Positions 24,901 through 36,480 of a DNA stretch of 64,000 bases are shown piece after piece. How positions within the stretch are numbered: the stretch's first letter is position 1; the number at the start of each line of letters is the position of its first letter. The notes beneath the pieces are model-generated. The model ran no database searches, had not been told where the DNA came from, and saw nothing but the letters and a program-made list of their open reading frames with translations. The position numbers and the translations under genes are program-made. This DNA comes from Allodiplogaster sudhausi. Its lineage: Eukaryota; Nematoda; Chromadorea; Rhabditida; Diplogasteridae. The DNA lies in NCBI GenBank assembly GCA_945643635.1, contig CALZFC010000043.1, positions 289,501-353,500 of the forward strand, written 5' to 3'.

Positions 24901-25210
24901 GATCTCAGACAAAAGAAAACGCACTTTCTTCAAAACGGATCAAACTAATTCTAGCTCTTTAACAGTGAAATGAATATAAACCTTGCAAACGATGCAGTAC
25001 TGAGCGTTGAGACTTTTCCAACGAGTTGTAGTCTTTTTGAAACGCGTTATGCCTTTCCGCGATCCGCGGAGCGAAGGATTCACCAAATAGTCAATTTCCT
25101 GAAATGAAAATGAAGGATATAAGAATGAATGGAAAGAGGGTGCCATAAGATGGGAGGAAAGAAGCCTCAAGGAATCCATGCTCAGGATCGTAGTTCAAGG
25201 TCTTGTTCAT
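21990..25210 (-). CDS. PHF12: PHF12 (Pf1): two PHD fingers plus C-terminal FHA domain
   Basis: PHF12 is a nuclear co-repressor that bridges Sin3/HDAC and MRG15. Exons from 25210 downward give [13 protein letters not shown], then an exon (about 25100-24983) and PHD finger 1 near 24900-24790 ([18 protein letters not shown], then KWLCHRC). A linker exon contains [12 protein letters not shown], and PHD finger 2 near 24390-24190 has [11 protein letters not shown], then [17 protein letters not shown] and WMCPSHAEH. An exon near 23030-22930 reads [20 protein letters not shown]. The exon about 22675-22500 ([20 protein letters not shown]...LALNQL) aligns with the family's conserved helical segment and probably ends at a GTTAGC donor just before an apparent stop. 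An FHA domain near 22400-21993 has [11 protein letters not shown] and [10 protein letters not shown]. The final exon was not found. Two hairpin elements sit in its introns. Confidence 0.85.
22750..22839. repeat. Perfect 31-bp inverted repeat with internal GGCGTCCCAT doublet
   Basis: Arms 22750-22780 and 22809-22839 are exact inverse copies separated by 28 bases. Each arm itself contains TAGGCGTCCCAT twice. It lies in a PHF12 intron. It could be a small MITE or a structured element; no protein or known RNA family recognised. Confidence 0.9.
23130..23915. mobile_element. Palindromic MITE-like element in PHF12 intron
   Basis: Inverted arms of about 140-200 bp: left CATCCACTGTTCATAACGAA near 23156, right its inverse near 23866-23890, with further matching text toward both the ends and the centre (TATTTAACGTTAAAC against GTTGAATATGGTC). 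The interior is A/T-rich without coding signal. Outer limits are approximate and no target duplication was fixed. Confidence 0.75.
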
Positions 25211-25295
25211 GACTCTGCGGCAGCAATTGCTGAAATAACATCCAAATTTACGATAGCCTCTGAAAAATAATGCATCGCGAGAAGGTATGGAACTT

Positions 25296-27442
25296 CTCGG
25301 GAAAAATCGGAGCAACTGCTACGAACTTCAAAAGCAACTGCTTAGCAGTTCAAATCGCACACCTACCCTTCCACTTAAGGACTTCTATTCCGAGTATTTT
25401 TTACTGCTATGCATCTTTTCAAGTGCGTAGCAGCTGCTAAATGAGAGCGAAGCCTAATCTAAGAGGATGCGAAGCAGCAGCATTTCGCCTGCTAAAAGGC
25501 ATTTCGCCTGCTAAAAGGCACCAAAAATATTTTCTTCCTTTTCAACTGCTAAAACGATTACTGTAGCGCTCCCACCGAATTTTTTCTTTAACGTTATTTT
25601 CACCAAATCTCGCCCGGAACTACTTTTATTCTTTTACTGTAACAGTTTAACAACGCAACACGGAGCCTAAACAACAGCAACAGAGTTCACAATCATACAC
25701 TGAACCTGGAGAAGAAAAATCACGGCATACAGTACAAAAGGGGAGTGGATGTAGGGAGGGGAGTTAAAACATACAGGAAGAATAAACAAACATTAAGGAA
25801 GAAGCTCGTTGGTAAAGGAAAATAACAAAATAACAAGTACACGTGATGAGCAATCGAAAGGAGGCGCGAGATCACTAAGATATGCGATATCCTGATAAAT
25901 GTCACTCGTCGAAAAAGGATCTCAATAGACCGTACACATTGCACCGTAGGGAAGAAAGAAAGGAAATATTCCTTTAAAAAATTCTAGAAATAGTATCTGA
26001 TGAATAATTTACGCAGTAATTCTAGGTGATCTTGTTCTATACGAGAAAAAAAAAACAAATAAATACTATTGGCTACCTAGTATAACATCTATGATGAACT
26101 AGAAGGAATGAGGGGGGGGGGGGGGCACGCACTCAACAGCCATTTAACGCTGATGACCAAAGCCACCTCGCCCAGCATCGCCATAGTTTTCGTCGACAAC
26201 TTCTATATACTCTTCGTAGGCGTTCAGTCGTGGTGTTACCGCATAGTGAAACAGAAGTTATCGTTCCTCGAATCCCTTTCTTCACCGCTTGGTGCGCTTC
26301 CTTACAACGGTCGCCATTTAGCAGGAAATACCGATCAATTCCTGAAAAGATATAAATAGGATCAGTGATAGTGCAGTCAAAAGCATAGTAACAGAGGAAT
26401 TCGCTTAATATTTTTTTAAGTTTGCAAACCTTTCTTGGATATCCCCTCATCGAAAAGGAAGGAGGTCGTCAGCAACTCATCGTTCGTCAGCGAGCTGACG
26501 ACTGAGTGTAGATCGTCTGAACAAATACACAATTTATTGATTTAGACTAGAACAGCATAAATGAACGAACCCGAAATGGATGAAGAAGCCGTCGGCAATA
26601 AATGTACTTGCAGGTCGATAGTATCTAAAGAAAAAAAGTTGTACTGCTCACATCAGCATAAAAACATACCGTTATTAGGAGAGGGCAATGACTCGTCCTC
26701 TCCTGAAGAACTCGCGTCTTCGGAGTCATGAGGTGTCAGCTGTCCAGGATCATCAAGCACCCGCTCATCTCAAGGACGATAAATACGGTACGAATAGTTT
26801 TCTTAGCTTTGAAACCACAAGTAGAAAACAAACCAACACCGAACCTGCATCATTGGTGAACACTGCAGAAACGACATTTGACTGTTGAGTTGCTCGCGTC
26901 GCAGTAGCTCGCATTAGCGGAAGAACATGCCTTCGATGTATGAACGGGGAGAACCTGTAACAAACCAGAGTCATATCCCACAACCGGCATTAGAAAATCT
27001 GACCGAATTCAACCGACATTTTTTGCGAGTAAGACTCGACAATTCCACTGCGCTTACTCTTGTAACATCAAAAAAATTGCTGAAATAAAGATTATTTAGG
27101 CCTGGTTTATAGGCAGGGAAACATTTAACACGCAAGAATTACATTTAACAAGTAGCCAAAGTCTGAACATATGGTACAACAGCTGATGGAAAAAAACAGG
27201 TCAAATGTTAAAGTTTTACCGTTTCTTTCATTGTTCAGTAAGGATAATCGCTTCGAAAATATTGAGCATTCAAATATTAGCAGCGAAGTAACACTAAGCA
27301 ATGCAACCGCTTAGCAGTTCAAAAGCCGTTCGTTTGAGTTCGACTACCCCTCCACTTTAGCACTGCTATTTCAAATTTTCGCTGCTAAATGACAACTTTG
27401 CTTCTTTTTCGCTGTGAAGCAGTTGCTCCGATTTTTCCCGAG
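25296..27442. mobile_element. TIR DNA transposon, copy B (inverted relative to copy A)
   Basis: The element is bounded by CTCGGGAAAAATCGGAGCAA at 25296 and its inverse ending at 27442. It matches copy A in reverse orientation through most of its length but lacks both copy A insertions. It contains an extra stretch (about 26230-26470) not found in copy A, with a frame on the minus strand of about 100 residues that might be a remnant of a transposase; no family was recognised. It lies between PHF12 (minus, starts 86 bases to the left) and GLCE (plus, starts 214 bases to the right). Confidence 0.9.
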
Positions 27443-27655
27443 TTTTCTTCATGTTGAAGAGTGTGCCCATGAATGCGGCCGTGAATTAGTCGTTTGTCAA
27501 TTACGAAGTTTGCAAAATGTTTTGTTTAAATTTAAAAAAAAGTTCGTTTTGTTGTACTCCATATAAGGATGTCGAGATCTTCATCGAGTTAATTGTAGAA
27601 GAAGGAAAAGGAATGGAATGAAGCGAAAGTAGTTGTGGAATGAGCTGCTGTGAGG

Positions 27656-28704
27656 ATGCGGATATCTGGATGGAGGAAGACGACAGCCTTCTTTGCTCTC
27701 TGTTCTCTTCTGTATATCCTGAACTGGTTGCTCCTCCCTGACTTCGCCAAGCAGGTCCCTTCTCAGCGCAGTCGCCAACCCACTCCGAATTGCTCGTCTC
27801 CCGATCACCCTTCCCACTTCTCTTCCCTTCTTTTCATCAATTGCTCTGCTGACTTCACCTCCTCCCTCAAGTGCCTTCGTGATGGAGAGAATGTTTTCGT
27901 TCCATTCTCCTTTATTTCGAAGCATTTCGACCTGTCAGGAAGATTCAGAGGTATTACGTTGGTTTTCGTATGGAAGAGTAATTGTGAAGATGCAGATGAT
28001 GGGTTCGAGTGGCAGACTTCCTATGCAAAGATAAAGGTTCCTGAAGGCGCCTACGACCCCCGCAAGTCCTTCGGCCACTTCTCTTCCTACAGCGTGCACA
28101 CGAGGGATCGGGTCCGCTGCATCAATCCCATCTCTGGTATTCCGTCCTCTCCATCTTAGGTTCTTAACAGCATTTATTTTTAGGAGTTCCGATGTCAACT
28201 CAATGGAATGCAACTCCTTATTACTACCCAATCCAGATTGCTCAATATGGATTGCAGTTTTACAGCCGAATGGTCGAAACCAGTAGGTTTTTCCTCTTAT
28301 CCAAAAAAAATGTGATGTTAGTAACGTGTTAAAGTCCGTGACCCAAAGAGTGTTTGCAGAAGAAGCAGAGGAAGTGCAACTGGCAGGGAGGGAATCCAAG
28401 GATTGGAAGGGGTCGCTGTCGTCGATGGACGAGACCAGTGAACGCGTCTTCTTCACTAACGACAATGGAACTGAGCTTGTCAACATTTCTTCTTCAGGTC
28501 TGCTTTTCTCTTTCGCTTAATCTGTTGAATGGAGTCCTCCTCAGCCACCACAAGTAGTCCCGGCGTCTACGTGCACCTTCTTCAGAAGACCCATCTTCAC
28601 GTTCTATCCATATCTGTACTCCCCTACTCTTTCAATTCATCTTTCTCTATTTTCCTATCGCTAACCGACAGCAAGCAGGTAATTCTATTTTTTTCATCGG
28701 CTAC

Positions 28705-28740
<36 letters not shown>

Positions 28741-30100
28741 AAAGATATTTTTAGACTCTCGTTCTCAATTATGTCCCAGATACGGATGATAGGTGCGTTT
28801 GGCCGGACGCAAATGATATTGGCACTAGTCAAGTAAGCATGTTCACCATTTTCCAGAATATTTGACGGAAGAAATAACGCTTTCAGATGTCCTTCTCGTA
28901 TTCCCTTCCGTGGAACGTGGGAGAATGGCTCAATATAACTCGGGATCTCTTGACTGATGCTTCCAGAGCCCTCTCCTCCCGTGGCAAAGCATCCAAGAAA
29001 GCCTCCAATGTTATCTTAAAAAGAGGTTATTTAACAGTTTTGAGTGAGCGACGCTTGAACTTAAGGAATGTTTAGGAGATATTCTTCCTATTTCGATTAG
29101 CTTCCGTGGCAATCTCTGCGTGAAACAAAGAATAGAACAGAGGAGATCCGCAGACGAAATATTCTTTATGAAGGCGGCAGAATGGCTTCTCCATTCTCAG
29201 GTTCTTGAGTAAGAAGAAGAAGATTGACTGTTGCTGTGATGTCAGGATGGATCTGGTGGCTGGGGAGTGCCAGTGGAGAGGTCGATGGCAGAGCACAGGC
29301 TGCTACTTTCGCCCCCCTGGCACTCGGCCATGGCTCAGGGGCATGCCATCTCTCTTCTCGTGCGGGCTGCCTTCCACTCTCAACATCAGCCATTTCTTAT
29401 TGCGGCTGAAAGAGCTCTGGATCTCTTTGAAAAGGTTCATGCCTATAACTCCGCTCTCTCCCTATTTCTCTTTCTCTTTCAGCCGTCCTCTGAAGGAGGT
29501 GTTCGTGCATTGTTTCTGGGAGTACTTCCGTGGTATGAAGAGTACCCAACACAGCCGAGTTCCTTCGTTCTCAATGGATTTCTGTATTCTCTGATTGGCT
29601 TGCATGACTTGGCCTCAATGGGGAAAGCGCGGGCAGCTGAGAGGGCAAAGGGTCTCTTCCTGGAAGGGATCCGCTCTCTCAAGCAACTTCTGCCTCTCTT
29701 CGACTCCGGCTCTCGCAGCTTTTATGATCTGCGACATGTCTCGCTTCATCTCCCGCCCAACCTCGCAAGGTTGGCACTTTGAAAGTAGAAATTAAAGACT
29801 CTTTCTAGAGCCACTTCTGGAAGAGTCTATTAAAAGAAGAATTGTAACATGCAATAGAAAACTGCATTGGAGTTTTCAATTTTGTGTATGCCAGAGCTGT
29901 AGACCTGATTTATGTTGCCTCCTTTGTTGTTTAACAGAATCATACGAAATTTGAATGTTTTGTATATTAGATGGGATTATCACGCCGTGCACGTTTATCT
30001 GCTGAAGTGGATCTCTTCCATTGTCGAAGACAAGGACATCGACGACGTGGCTGAGCGGTGGATTCTTTATGCTCATGGCAAGGCTGCCAAACACAACTGA
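27656..30100 (+). CDS. GLCE: D-glucuronyl C5-epimerase (heparan sulfate biosynthesis)
   Basis: The enzyme epimerises D-glucuronate to L-iduronate in nascent heparan sulfate in the Golgi. The N-terminus [20 protein letters not shown] followed by hydrophobic residues is a type II signal anchor. The exon to about 28137 holds [36 protein letters not shown] and RDRVRCI. Next exons give [20 protein letters not shown] and [19 protein letters not shown]. Near 29250-29430 come [10 protein letters not shown] and [17 protein letters not shown], and near 29480-29770 [17 protein letters not shown] and [16 protein letters not shown]. The last exon gives [13 protein letters not shown] and ends AKHN, as in the family. 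The conserved tyrosine-rich C-terminal catalytic half is intact. A (TA)n tract at about 28708-28737 lies in an intron. The GTG six bases upstream is not used; the first ATG is at 27656. Confidence 0.93.
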
Positions 30101-30720
30101 ATTCTCATGCTTAACTCTTCCAACTTTGTGGTGCTCTAGAATACGCGGTTTACTGTGCTTAACAGCTGCTCACATTTTCAGTAGTTAATCTGTACAAATT
30201 ATTTCACACTAGCAGCATTAACTGTATTTGATCTAGTAGTAAAGAGTAGAATTGAATTATTGTTTGCTGAGGTCTTCATTTATTGTTTTTGTAGTTTATA
30301 TTGGAAGAACTGCGTTTTAGTATTTATACTCTATACTTATACTATATTTACGCACTTCGAAGTCAGGCTTCCTTACATTATTTGCCTCAAATGTAGAGAG
30401 TGTCGCAATGTTTTCGACAAGTCTTTTGTTAAGAGAGATAAGTTCTAGCCGATAGGCTATTCTTCAGGGGCGGTATTAAAACAGAATTATCGCTAGTTCT
30501 CCTGTCTATATAATAAATGCTCATCTTTGTAGCTATGATTTCCTGTTTGAACTTACATCGGTTACGTGTGTTGGCAATTACGGCGAGAAGATGTTACGAA
30601 TCTGGCTGCGTTGCACTGCTTTTCAGAACTACAGTTAATGGGCTTCTGAATGATGGCTGAGGGGATATTTATCTTTTCGAGGATGAAATCGATAAGTCTG
30701 AACAGGTTGCTTGGAAGAGG
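30101..30720. other. Intergenic spacer downstream of GLCE
   Basis: AT-rich, no convincing exon. A short dispersed motif GGCGGTATTAAAA...AGAATTATCGCTA at about 30470 recurs near 52360. Possible polyadenylation hexamer AATAAA at about 30510. Confidence 0.5.
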
Positions 30721-30848
30721 GAGTGAGTGAAAGAAGGGTCGAACTGCTAGACGGGATCGGCCGACCTGGCTGTCTCTCGTGCTGGTAGAGCGAGTGAGCG
30801 AGAGAAGGGTCGAACTGTTAGACGGAATAGGCCGACCTGGCTGTCTCT
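30721..30848. repeat. Two-copy 57-bp direct repeat before an unidentified gene
   Basis: 30721-30777 and 30792-30848 are near-identical (about five differences), sharing GGGTCGAACTG and GGCCGACCTGGCTGTCTCT, at a 71-bp period. The second copy ends 17 bases before the ATG of the gene at 30866, so this may be duplicated promoter or 5' leader. Confidence 0.85.
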
Positions 30849-30865
30849 CTTGGCACCCGCTGGAA

Positions 30866-32420
30866 ATGTTTCGGATCTTCTTAACTCACTTTCTCCTTCT
30901 TTCGCTTTTCGTGATGGGAGAAACGTGGAATCCTCAATGGTTTGTCCATCGTTATCTCGAGAACGGAGTGGAGATTCCCTACACTGGGAGGTGTGCATTT
31001 TAATCTGCATCTTAAACCAGTTTTTTGACTCTCCATTACATTTTCTATTCTTTCGTAGCGTCAGCAAAATTGTTGCAGAAAAAAAATTAGCTTATCGTTT
31101 TAAATTGTGGACAGAGATGTCAACGGCCAGAGTCGGCCCAGACCCACGGAATCTTGGTCCCGTCGGGACGGGAAGGTCTGGGCGCATAGAAATTCTGAAA
31201 ATTTGGGTAAAAAATTTTTACACGCTCCGGTAGAGATGAGGAACTCCTTTCACGTGCTCTTTCTTGCGTATTCCTCTGCCGCTCAATACAATCTTTAAGA
31301 TCAGCAATCACTTGTGCTATTCCTGGCCTGAATCTGCTGTACTGCCAAGGCCCTCGAGTGCAGACAATTAAGACATCTGAAACTGTGTATGGCCGGGCAT
31401 CCATGAGGAATGCTCTGCACAATGGAGTCGACTTGAGGTTGCCTCTCTCTCTCAGACTGGCTCTCTTCTCTCATTCTCTTGAGCTCTCTTCTCTGACCAT
31501 TGTCTCTCTCATTCTGATCCTGTCTCTATCACCTTCTTTTACAAGAAGCACTTACTGAAAATTGTCTGAGGTTCCTCCGTCTGGGAGATAATCCCGTGAT
31601 CCGCGATAAGACTGAAGTAGGCAGAAGTCTCGGGGCTGACGTTGTCATAGATGAGAGGGACGGCGAGGCTGAGTTCGGCGATTCTTTCCGTGCACTCGAC
31701 GCCTTCAGACTGAACAGGTCTTCTTCTCTCATTCTCTATCTCTATCTCTCTCTCTCTCTATCTCTCTCTCTCTCTTTCTATTCTTTTCTCTGTCTCATTC
31801 TCTCCTCTCTCCGTGCAGTTCCTCTTCAGAGGTGGGAATGCAGCCTGGGACCATCACGGTGGGGGTGGCTCCATTGGTTGGCGTGCCTCTGCACTCGAGA
31901 ACACCGTTCGGGTTGAAGAGACCAGACTGGCTGTCGAGTATGGAGACTCGGCCAGGCCTCCCTTCAGAAGGACTCTTGCTAAGGGTTCTGGTCAGCTATC
32001 TCTCTACCTTCTCTCTCTCTCTCTTTCTCTCTCTCTCTTTCTCTCTCTCTCTTTCTTTCTCGCTCTCTCACTGCCTTTCTCACTCTCATTCGCTGCCTCA
32101 CTGAATGGATGCTTGCATTTTAGCACTGAAAGGTTGGAACATCAGAGAAGCATACCCTGGGTATCGCTACCAGGACGACTGGTACAAGCAGTCCTTCGCC
32201 AGGATCGGTAATCCACTCTTTCTCCCTGTCGCTCTCTCTCTATCTCTCACTTTATTCTCCGTCTCTCTCGCTCTCTTTCGCTCTTACTTTCTCTCTCTCT
32301 CTCTCTCCTCTCTCTCGCTCTCTGTCTCTCTCTCTCTCTCTCTGTCGTGCAGGGGATGCCTTCCGTTCTCCAGCCAAGAGAGCTTGTCCATGGTGCTTCG
32401 CCGTCGACGGTGTTATTTGA
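30866..32420 (+). CDS. Unidentified secreted protein
   Basis: The first exon reads MFRIFLTHFLLLSLFVMGET, a typical signal peptide, followed by WNPQWFVHRYLENGVEIPY. Middle exons (31250-31560) are unclear. From about 31548 exons join cleanly: RFLRLGDNPVIRDKTEVGRS and ADVVIDERDGEAEF, then across a (CT)n intron to GGNAAWDHHGGGGSIGWRAS, across another (CT)n intron to GWNIREAYPGYRYQDDWYKQ, and across a third to DAFRSPAKRACPWCFAVDGV before TGA 32418-32420. The phase works at all three junctions (AG/A, G/CA, ATCG region), which supports one real gene. I do not recognise the family; the Trp/Gly/His-rich core suggests a folded extracellular domain or enzyme. Confidence 0.55.
31735..32345 (+). repeat. 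Three (CT)n tracts in consecutive introns
   Basis: CT/CTTT repeats at about 31735-31800, 31995-32095 and 32225-32350 each end at a 3' splice site of the unidentified secreted-protein gene and are pyrimidine-rich on its sense strand. Confidence 0.85.
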
Positions 32421-32588
32421 GAAATCCGAGAAAGAACGGTTTCATCCAACTCACTCGCCTTGTATTTCTAGAAAGCACAGTAACAACGAAAGTTGAAGAA
32501 AAACTAAAACGGTAGTCTACGAGAAATAAATAAAAGAATGGATAACATTGGCAAATGGATTAACATGGCAACCTGCTACGGGGATAAT

Positions 32589-33196
32589 CACAGACAAGGA
32601 TAGAGAGCACAGACAAGGATAGAGAGCACAGACAAGGATAGAGAGCACAGACAAGGATAGAGAGCACAGACAAGGATAGAGAGCACAGACAAGGATAGAG
32701 AGCACAGACAAGGATAGAGAGCACAGACAAGGATAGAGAGCACAGACAAGGATAGAGAGCACAGACAAGGATAGAGAGCACAGACAAGGATAGAGAGCAC
32801 AGACAAGGATAGAGAGCACAGACAAGGATAGAGAGCACAGACAAGGATAGAGAGCACAGACAAGGATAGAGAGCACAGACAAGGATAGAGAGCACAGACA
32901 AGGATAGAGAGCACAGACAAGGATAGAGAGCACAGACAAGGATAGAGAGCACAGACAAGGATAGAGAGCACAGACAAGGATAGAGAGCACAGACAAGGAT
33001 AGAGAGCACAGACAAGGATAGAGAGCACAGACAAGGATAGAGAGCACAGACAAGGATAGAGAGCACAGACAAGGATAGAGAGCACAGACAAGGATAGAGA
33101 GCACAGACAAGGATAGAGAGCACAGACAAGGATAGAGAGCACAGACAAGGATAGAGAGCACAGACAAGGATAGAGAGCACAGACAAGGATAGAGAG
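32589..33196. repeat. Perfect 19-bp minisatellite, 32 copies
   Basis: The unit CACAGACAAGGATAGAGAG is repeated head to tail over 608 bases, exactly 32 units, with no variant seen. Because 19 is not a multiple of three and no unit contains a stop on the minus strand, all three minus frames stay open for more than 200 codons, giving a Leu/Cys-rich 19-residue periodic translation. These frames are artefacts of the repeat unless expression is shown. Confidence 0.97.
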
Positions 33197-33256
33197 CATA
33201 AGGGACCCGATTCAAGTAATTCAATCGAAAACGCAGTTTGTGTATATAAATATGTA

Positions 33257-34373
33257 CAGTCCCGCCCAGGATCTTGGTACCAAGGAGGGGTCGGAGGGGT
33301 CCAAATGCATCCTCGGTAATAACTACTTTCCTAGGAAAGAGTAAAATATTTTAAATGGTACGTTAGTTTGCTTATAGAGAGCGGATGTTACTGTTAAAAA
33401 ATCGATAATTTCTTATCACTTGATAAGAAGTTATCAGCTTTCGCTTATAAAAAATGATTTCTAATATTTTTAAATGAAATTTCTTCTGTACCATTATTTT
33501 GTCTCTACCCACATCCCCAAATAATAAAATTAGAGATTTTATCATTGATAACGGAAATCGATAAATCAGACCTTATCACGCATGTTCAATAGCTGAGCAG
33601 ATTCGCCCAACGATTCTGAATCTAGTTATGTAATCAGTTTTCAAATAGAGTGCCCGTTAACAATATATTTTTGATTGTGTGTACTTTCCATGCCTTTCTT
33701 CAGAAAGAATAGGGCATGGACCGAGGGGCCGAGGGGCGGGGCCTAATCCTTTTTTTCTCTGCCTGTGCTATTTCGCTACCTCAAACTTGGGTAATTAAAC
33801 CGAGGACAAAAGGGCGCGCGCTAAATTTCTGAGGTTCAATGCTACTGCAGCAATCTAGATTTGGACGAATCATACCGGGCCAAATTTTTGAAAAAGTACA
33901 AGACTATGGGGAATCCTGAAGAAAGGCATGGAAAGTACACACAATAAAAAATATATTGTTAACGGGCACTCTATTTGAAAACTGATTACATAACTAGATT
34001 CAGAATCGTTGAGCGAATCTGCTCAGCTATGGAACATGCTTGATAAGGTCTGATTTATCGATTTCCGTTATCAATGATAAAATCTCTAATTTTATTATTT
34101 GGGGATGTGGGTAGAGACAAAATAATGGTACAGAAGAAATTTCATTTAAAAATATTAGAAATCAAATTTTTTATAAGCGAAAACTGATAACTTCTTATCA
34201 AGTGATAAAAAATTATCGATTTTTTAACAGTAACATCCGCTCTCTATAAGCAAACTAACGTACCATTTAAAATATTTTACTCTTTCCTAGGAAAGTAGTT
34301 ATTACCGAGGATGCATTTGGACCCCTCCGACACCTCCGACCCCTCCTTGGTACCAAGATCCTGGGCGGGACTG
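33257..34373. mobile_element. Palindromic Tc1/mariner-like element, TA-flanked (1.1 kb)
   Basis: The element starts CAGTCCCGCCCAGGATCTTG and ends with the inverse; arms are about 460 bp with a unique centre of about 200 bases. TA dinucleotides flank both ends (33255-33256, 34374-34375). CAGT termini and TA duplications are typical of Tc1/mariner relatives. No transposase frame, hence a non-autonomous foldback/MITE. Arm identity is very high. Confidence 0.88.
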
Positions 34374-34399
34374 TATGTACGTATGAAAGTCATGTGAAA

Positions 34400-34571
34400 A
34401 TTATTAGACTCTCATTATCTTTTATTACATTAATACATTACAATAGGCATATATTGCAATATACTGCAATGGTCGGACCATTTCACAAGTTGATTTACTT
34501 GAGGGAGGGTTTGTTTAGAAGATGCCTGATCTTGAGGAAGGTTCGATACGTACATTGAAATGAGAGAGATG

Positions 34572-34616
<45 letters not shown>

Positions 34617-35883
34617 AGAGAGGGAGAGAAAGAGAGAGAGAGAAAGAGATAGAGAGGAGAGAGAGAGAGGGAAAGAGCGAGAGAAAGAGAGAGAATAGAA
34701 GGAGGAGATGTATTAAAGAATCACACTGAGACCTACAGATGGATCTCTTTTGTCTAGAAAAGTGAATAGACTACAAGGTTACAATTTTAAAAAGAAGGAC
34801 CGAATATCAGTACGACCGAAGATTCGTCAAATATTCCCTTGCATGGGGAAGAAGGCGCGAACCGAGCCAACACGAGTGGAGGAGGCACTCGCGGCACTGG
34901 TGCACGTCGAATCTAACATCCATCATTCTTCGTTTCCCTCTCTACCTCTTTCTCTCTCCCCCTCTTTCTCTCTCACACTCTCTCTCTCCTTCCTATCTCT
35001 CTCCCTCTATCTCCTTATCTTTCTGTCCCTCCCTCTCTCACCTACTTTGTCTCTATCTCTCCTTAACAGGTTGTCGCCATGATCAAACATAACCAAGACT
35101 CACTTTTCAACAGTGGACTTCCGTTCAATCTGGTAGATAAGACGATCGAAGCATCGCTTGTCCTTGACAGTCACGGACCCTGAGATGTTCTCTCCGGAAT
35201 GTAGACCGAATCCACTGAATTTACATGAGTGGCAAATCTTCGTAGGTCAGCCATTCAAATTGCAAACCTAACCCGATGCAATTTCTTTCAGGAATATTGG
35301 TGAAGAAGTCCCAGTATCCATCTCCGACTGCCCTTCTACGGTAGAGATTGAGCCATGAAGTATCGTGGCGGATTTGCATGACTCCTATCCGGTACCTACC
35401 ATTTATCACTTACTACTTTCTGCGGAAGAAAACATAAGAGTGAATGCAGAAGTCACTACTCACCATCCCTTCGGCAGCTTCGTGTCATATCCTTCTTTCT
35501 CCAGATCCGCATTCGGAGGAATCTGCGTTGGACATGTCACCTGTCTGTGAAACGGTCGTAGAACACAACAAATCGAAATCTATCCCACTAACTCTAACTG
35601 TTTTTCTTACTCTCTTTCCCTCTTCTTTTTCTCTCCTTCTCTCTCGCTCTCCATCTTTCTCTGCCTCTTTCTCTCCCTCTCTCTCCCTCTTTCTCTTACT
35701 CCCTCTCTCCTTCTTCTGATGATATTGTGTATTTCTCCGTATGAGCTTGCACAATGCCGATTAAAAATGTTCAAAATGAAAAGTGAGGAAAATCGAGAAT
35801 GACTTTGTGAAGAGGAGGGAGGGAGTGGGAGAAGCGGGTGCGAGAAAAGAAAGAACGAGCGAGAGCGTAGTGAGCGTGAGAGA

Positions 35884-35919
<36 letters not shown>

Positions 35920-36400
35920 AAGAGAGAGAGAGAGTGAGAGAGAGAGAAAGAGAGAGAGAGAGAGAAAGAGTGAGTGAGAGAGAGAGTGAGGTGTAGGAGG
36001 AGGAGCGATAGGGACGTACCCGCAAGTGATTTCGTTTGATTCTCTGTAGTACGTGCAGTAGACGTTCCTGCAATTCCTGGAATTATTTTTGCAATAATCA
36101 CATCACATGATTTTCTGGATTATATATGTACATACATAGAATTATTGTCGAAATTAAAAATGAGTAAATAACTAATATGATAGAAAATTATTTACAAGGA
36201 GAATTTTTGACATCAATATAGACATATCTAATTAATTTAATTGACTTAATAAGACGAAAAAAAAGGGATTTACTCGGAGGAAGCTTTCTGAAGAACGAGG
36301 AATGAGAGAAGAAGAAAATGCAGAGAAGATGAAGAATGAGGCATGATTCGACTAAGCTAGCGGGCCAGGCCAAGGACGATTTACATTCACGAGTCTCTCC
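34400..36400 (-). CDS. Unidentified protein, probably secreted or membrane (exon pieces)
   Basis: Minus-strand pieces with plausible splice borders are: about 36330-36290 a hydrophobic stretch CLILHLLCIFFFSHSSF; 36070-36022 NVYCTYYRESNEITCG before a GTACGT donor; about 35545-35465 VTCPTQIPPNADLEKEGYDT before GTGAGT; 35410-35290 INGRYRIGVMQIRHDTSWLN and GDGYWDFFTNIPE; 35220-35110 GFGLHSGENISGSVTVKDKR before GTGAGT; and about 34925-34845. Cysteine content suggests an extracellular region. I cannot name the family, and the exon chain is partly guesswork; the limits are approximate. Confidence 0.4.
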
Positions 36401-36430
36401 CTCATTTATCTTTTTTTCCCGTCTCTCTCT

Positions 36431-36480
<50 letters not shown>

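Noticed and set aside
31120..31422. 100-codon minus-strand frame with a basic helical end
   Set aside because: No family match; it overlaps the plus-strand gene whose later exons splice in phase, so it is more likely an antisense shadow.
32517..33224. Three overlapping minus-strand frames of more than 200 codons with a cysteine-rich repeat
   Set aside because: They are the three readings of a 19-bp tandem repeat without stops; period 19 aa equals three 19-bp units, so no selection for coding is implied.
33257..34373. CRISPR-like or phage structure suggested by regular repeats in the region
   Set aside because: The repeats are eukaryotic inverted-repeat transposons and a head-to-tail minisatellite without spacers; the genes are spliced animal genes.
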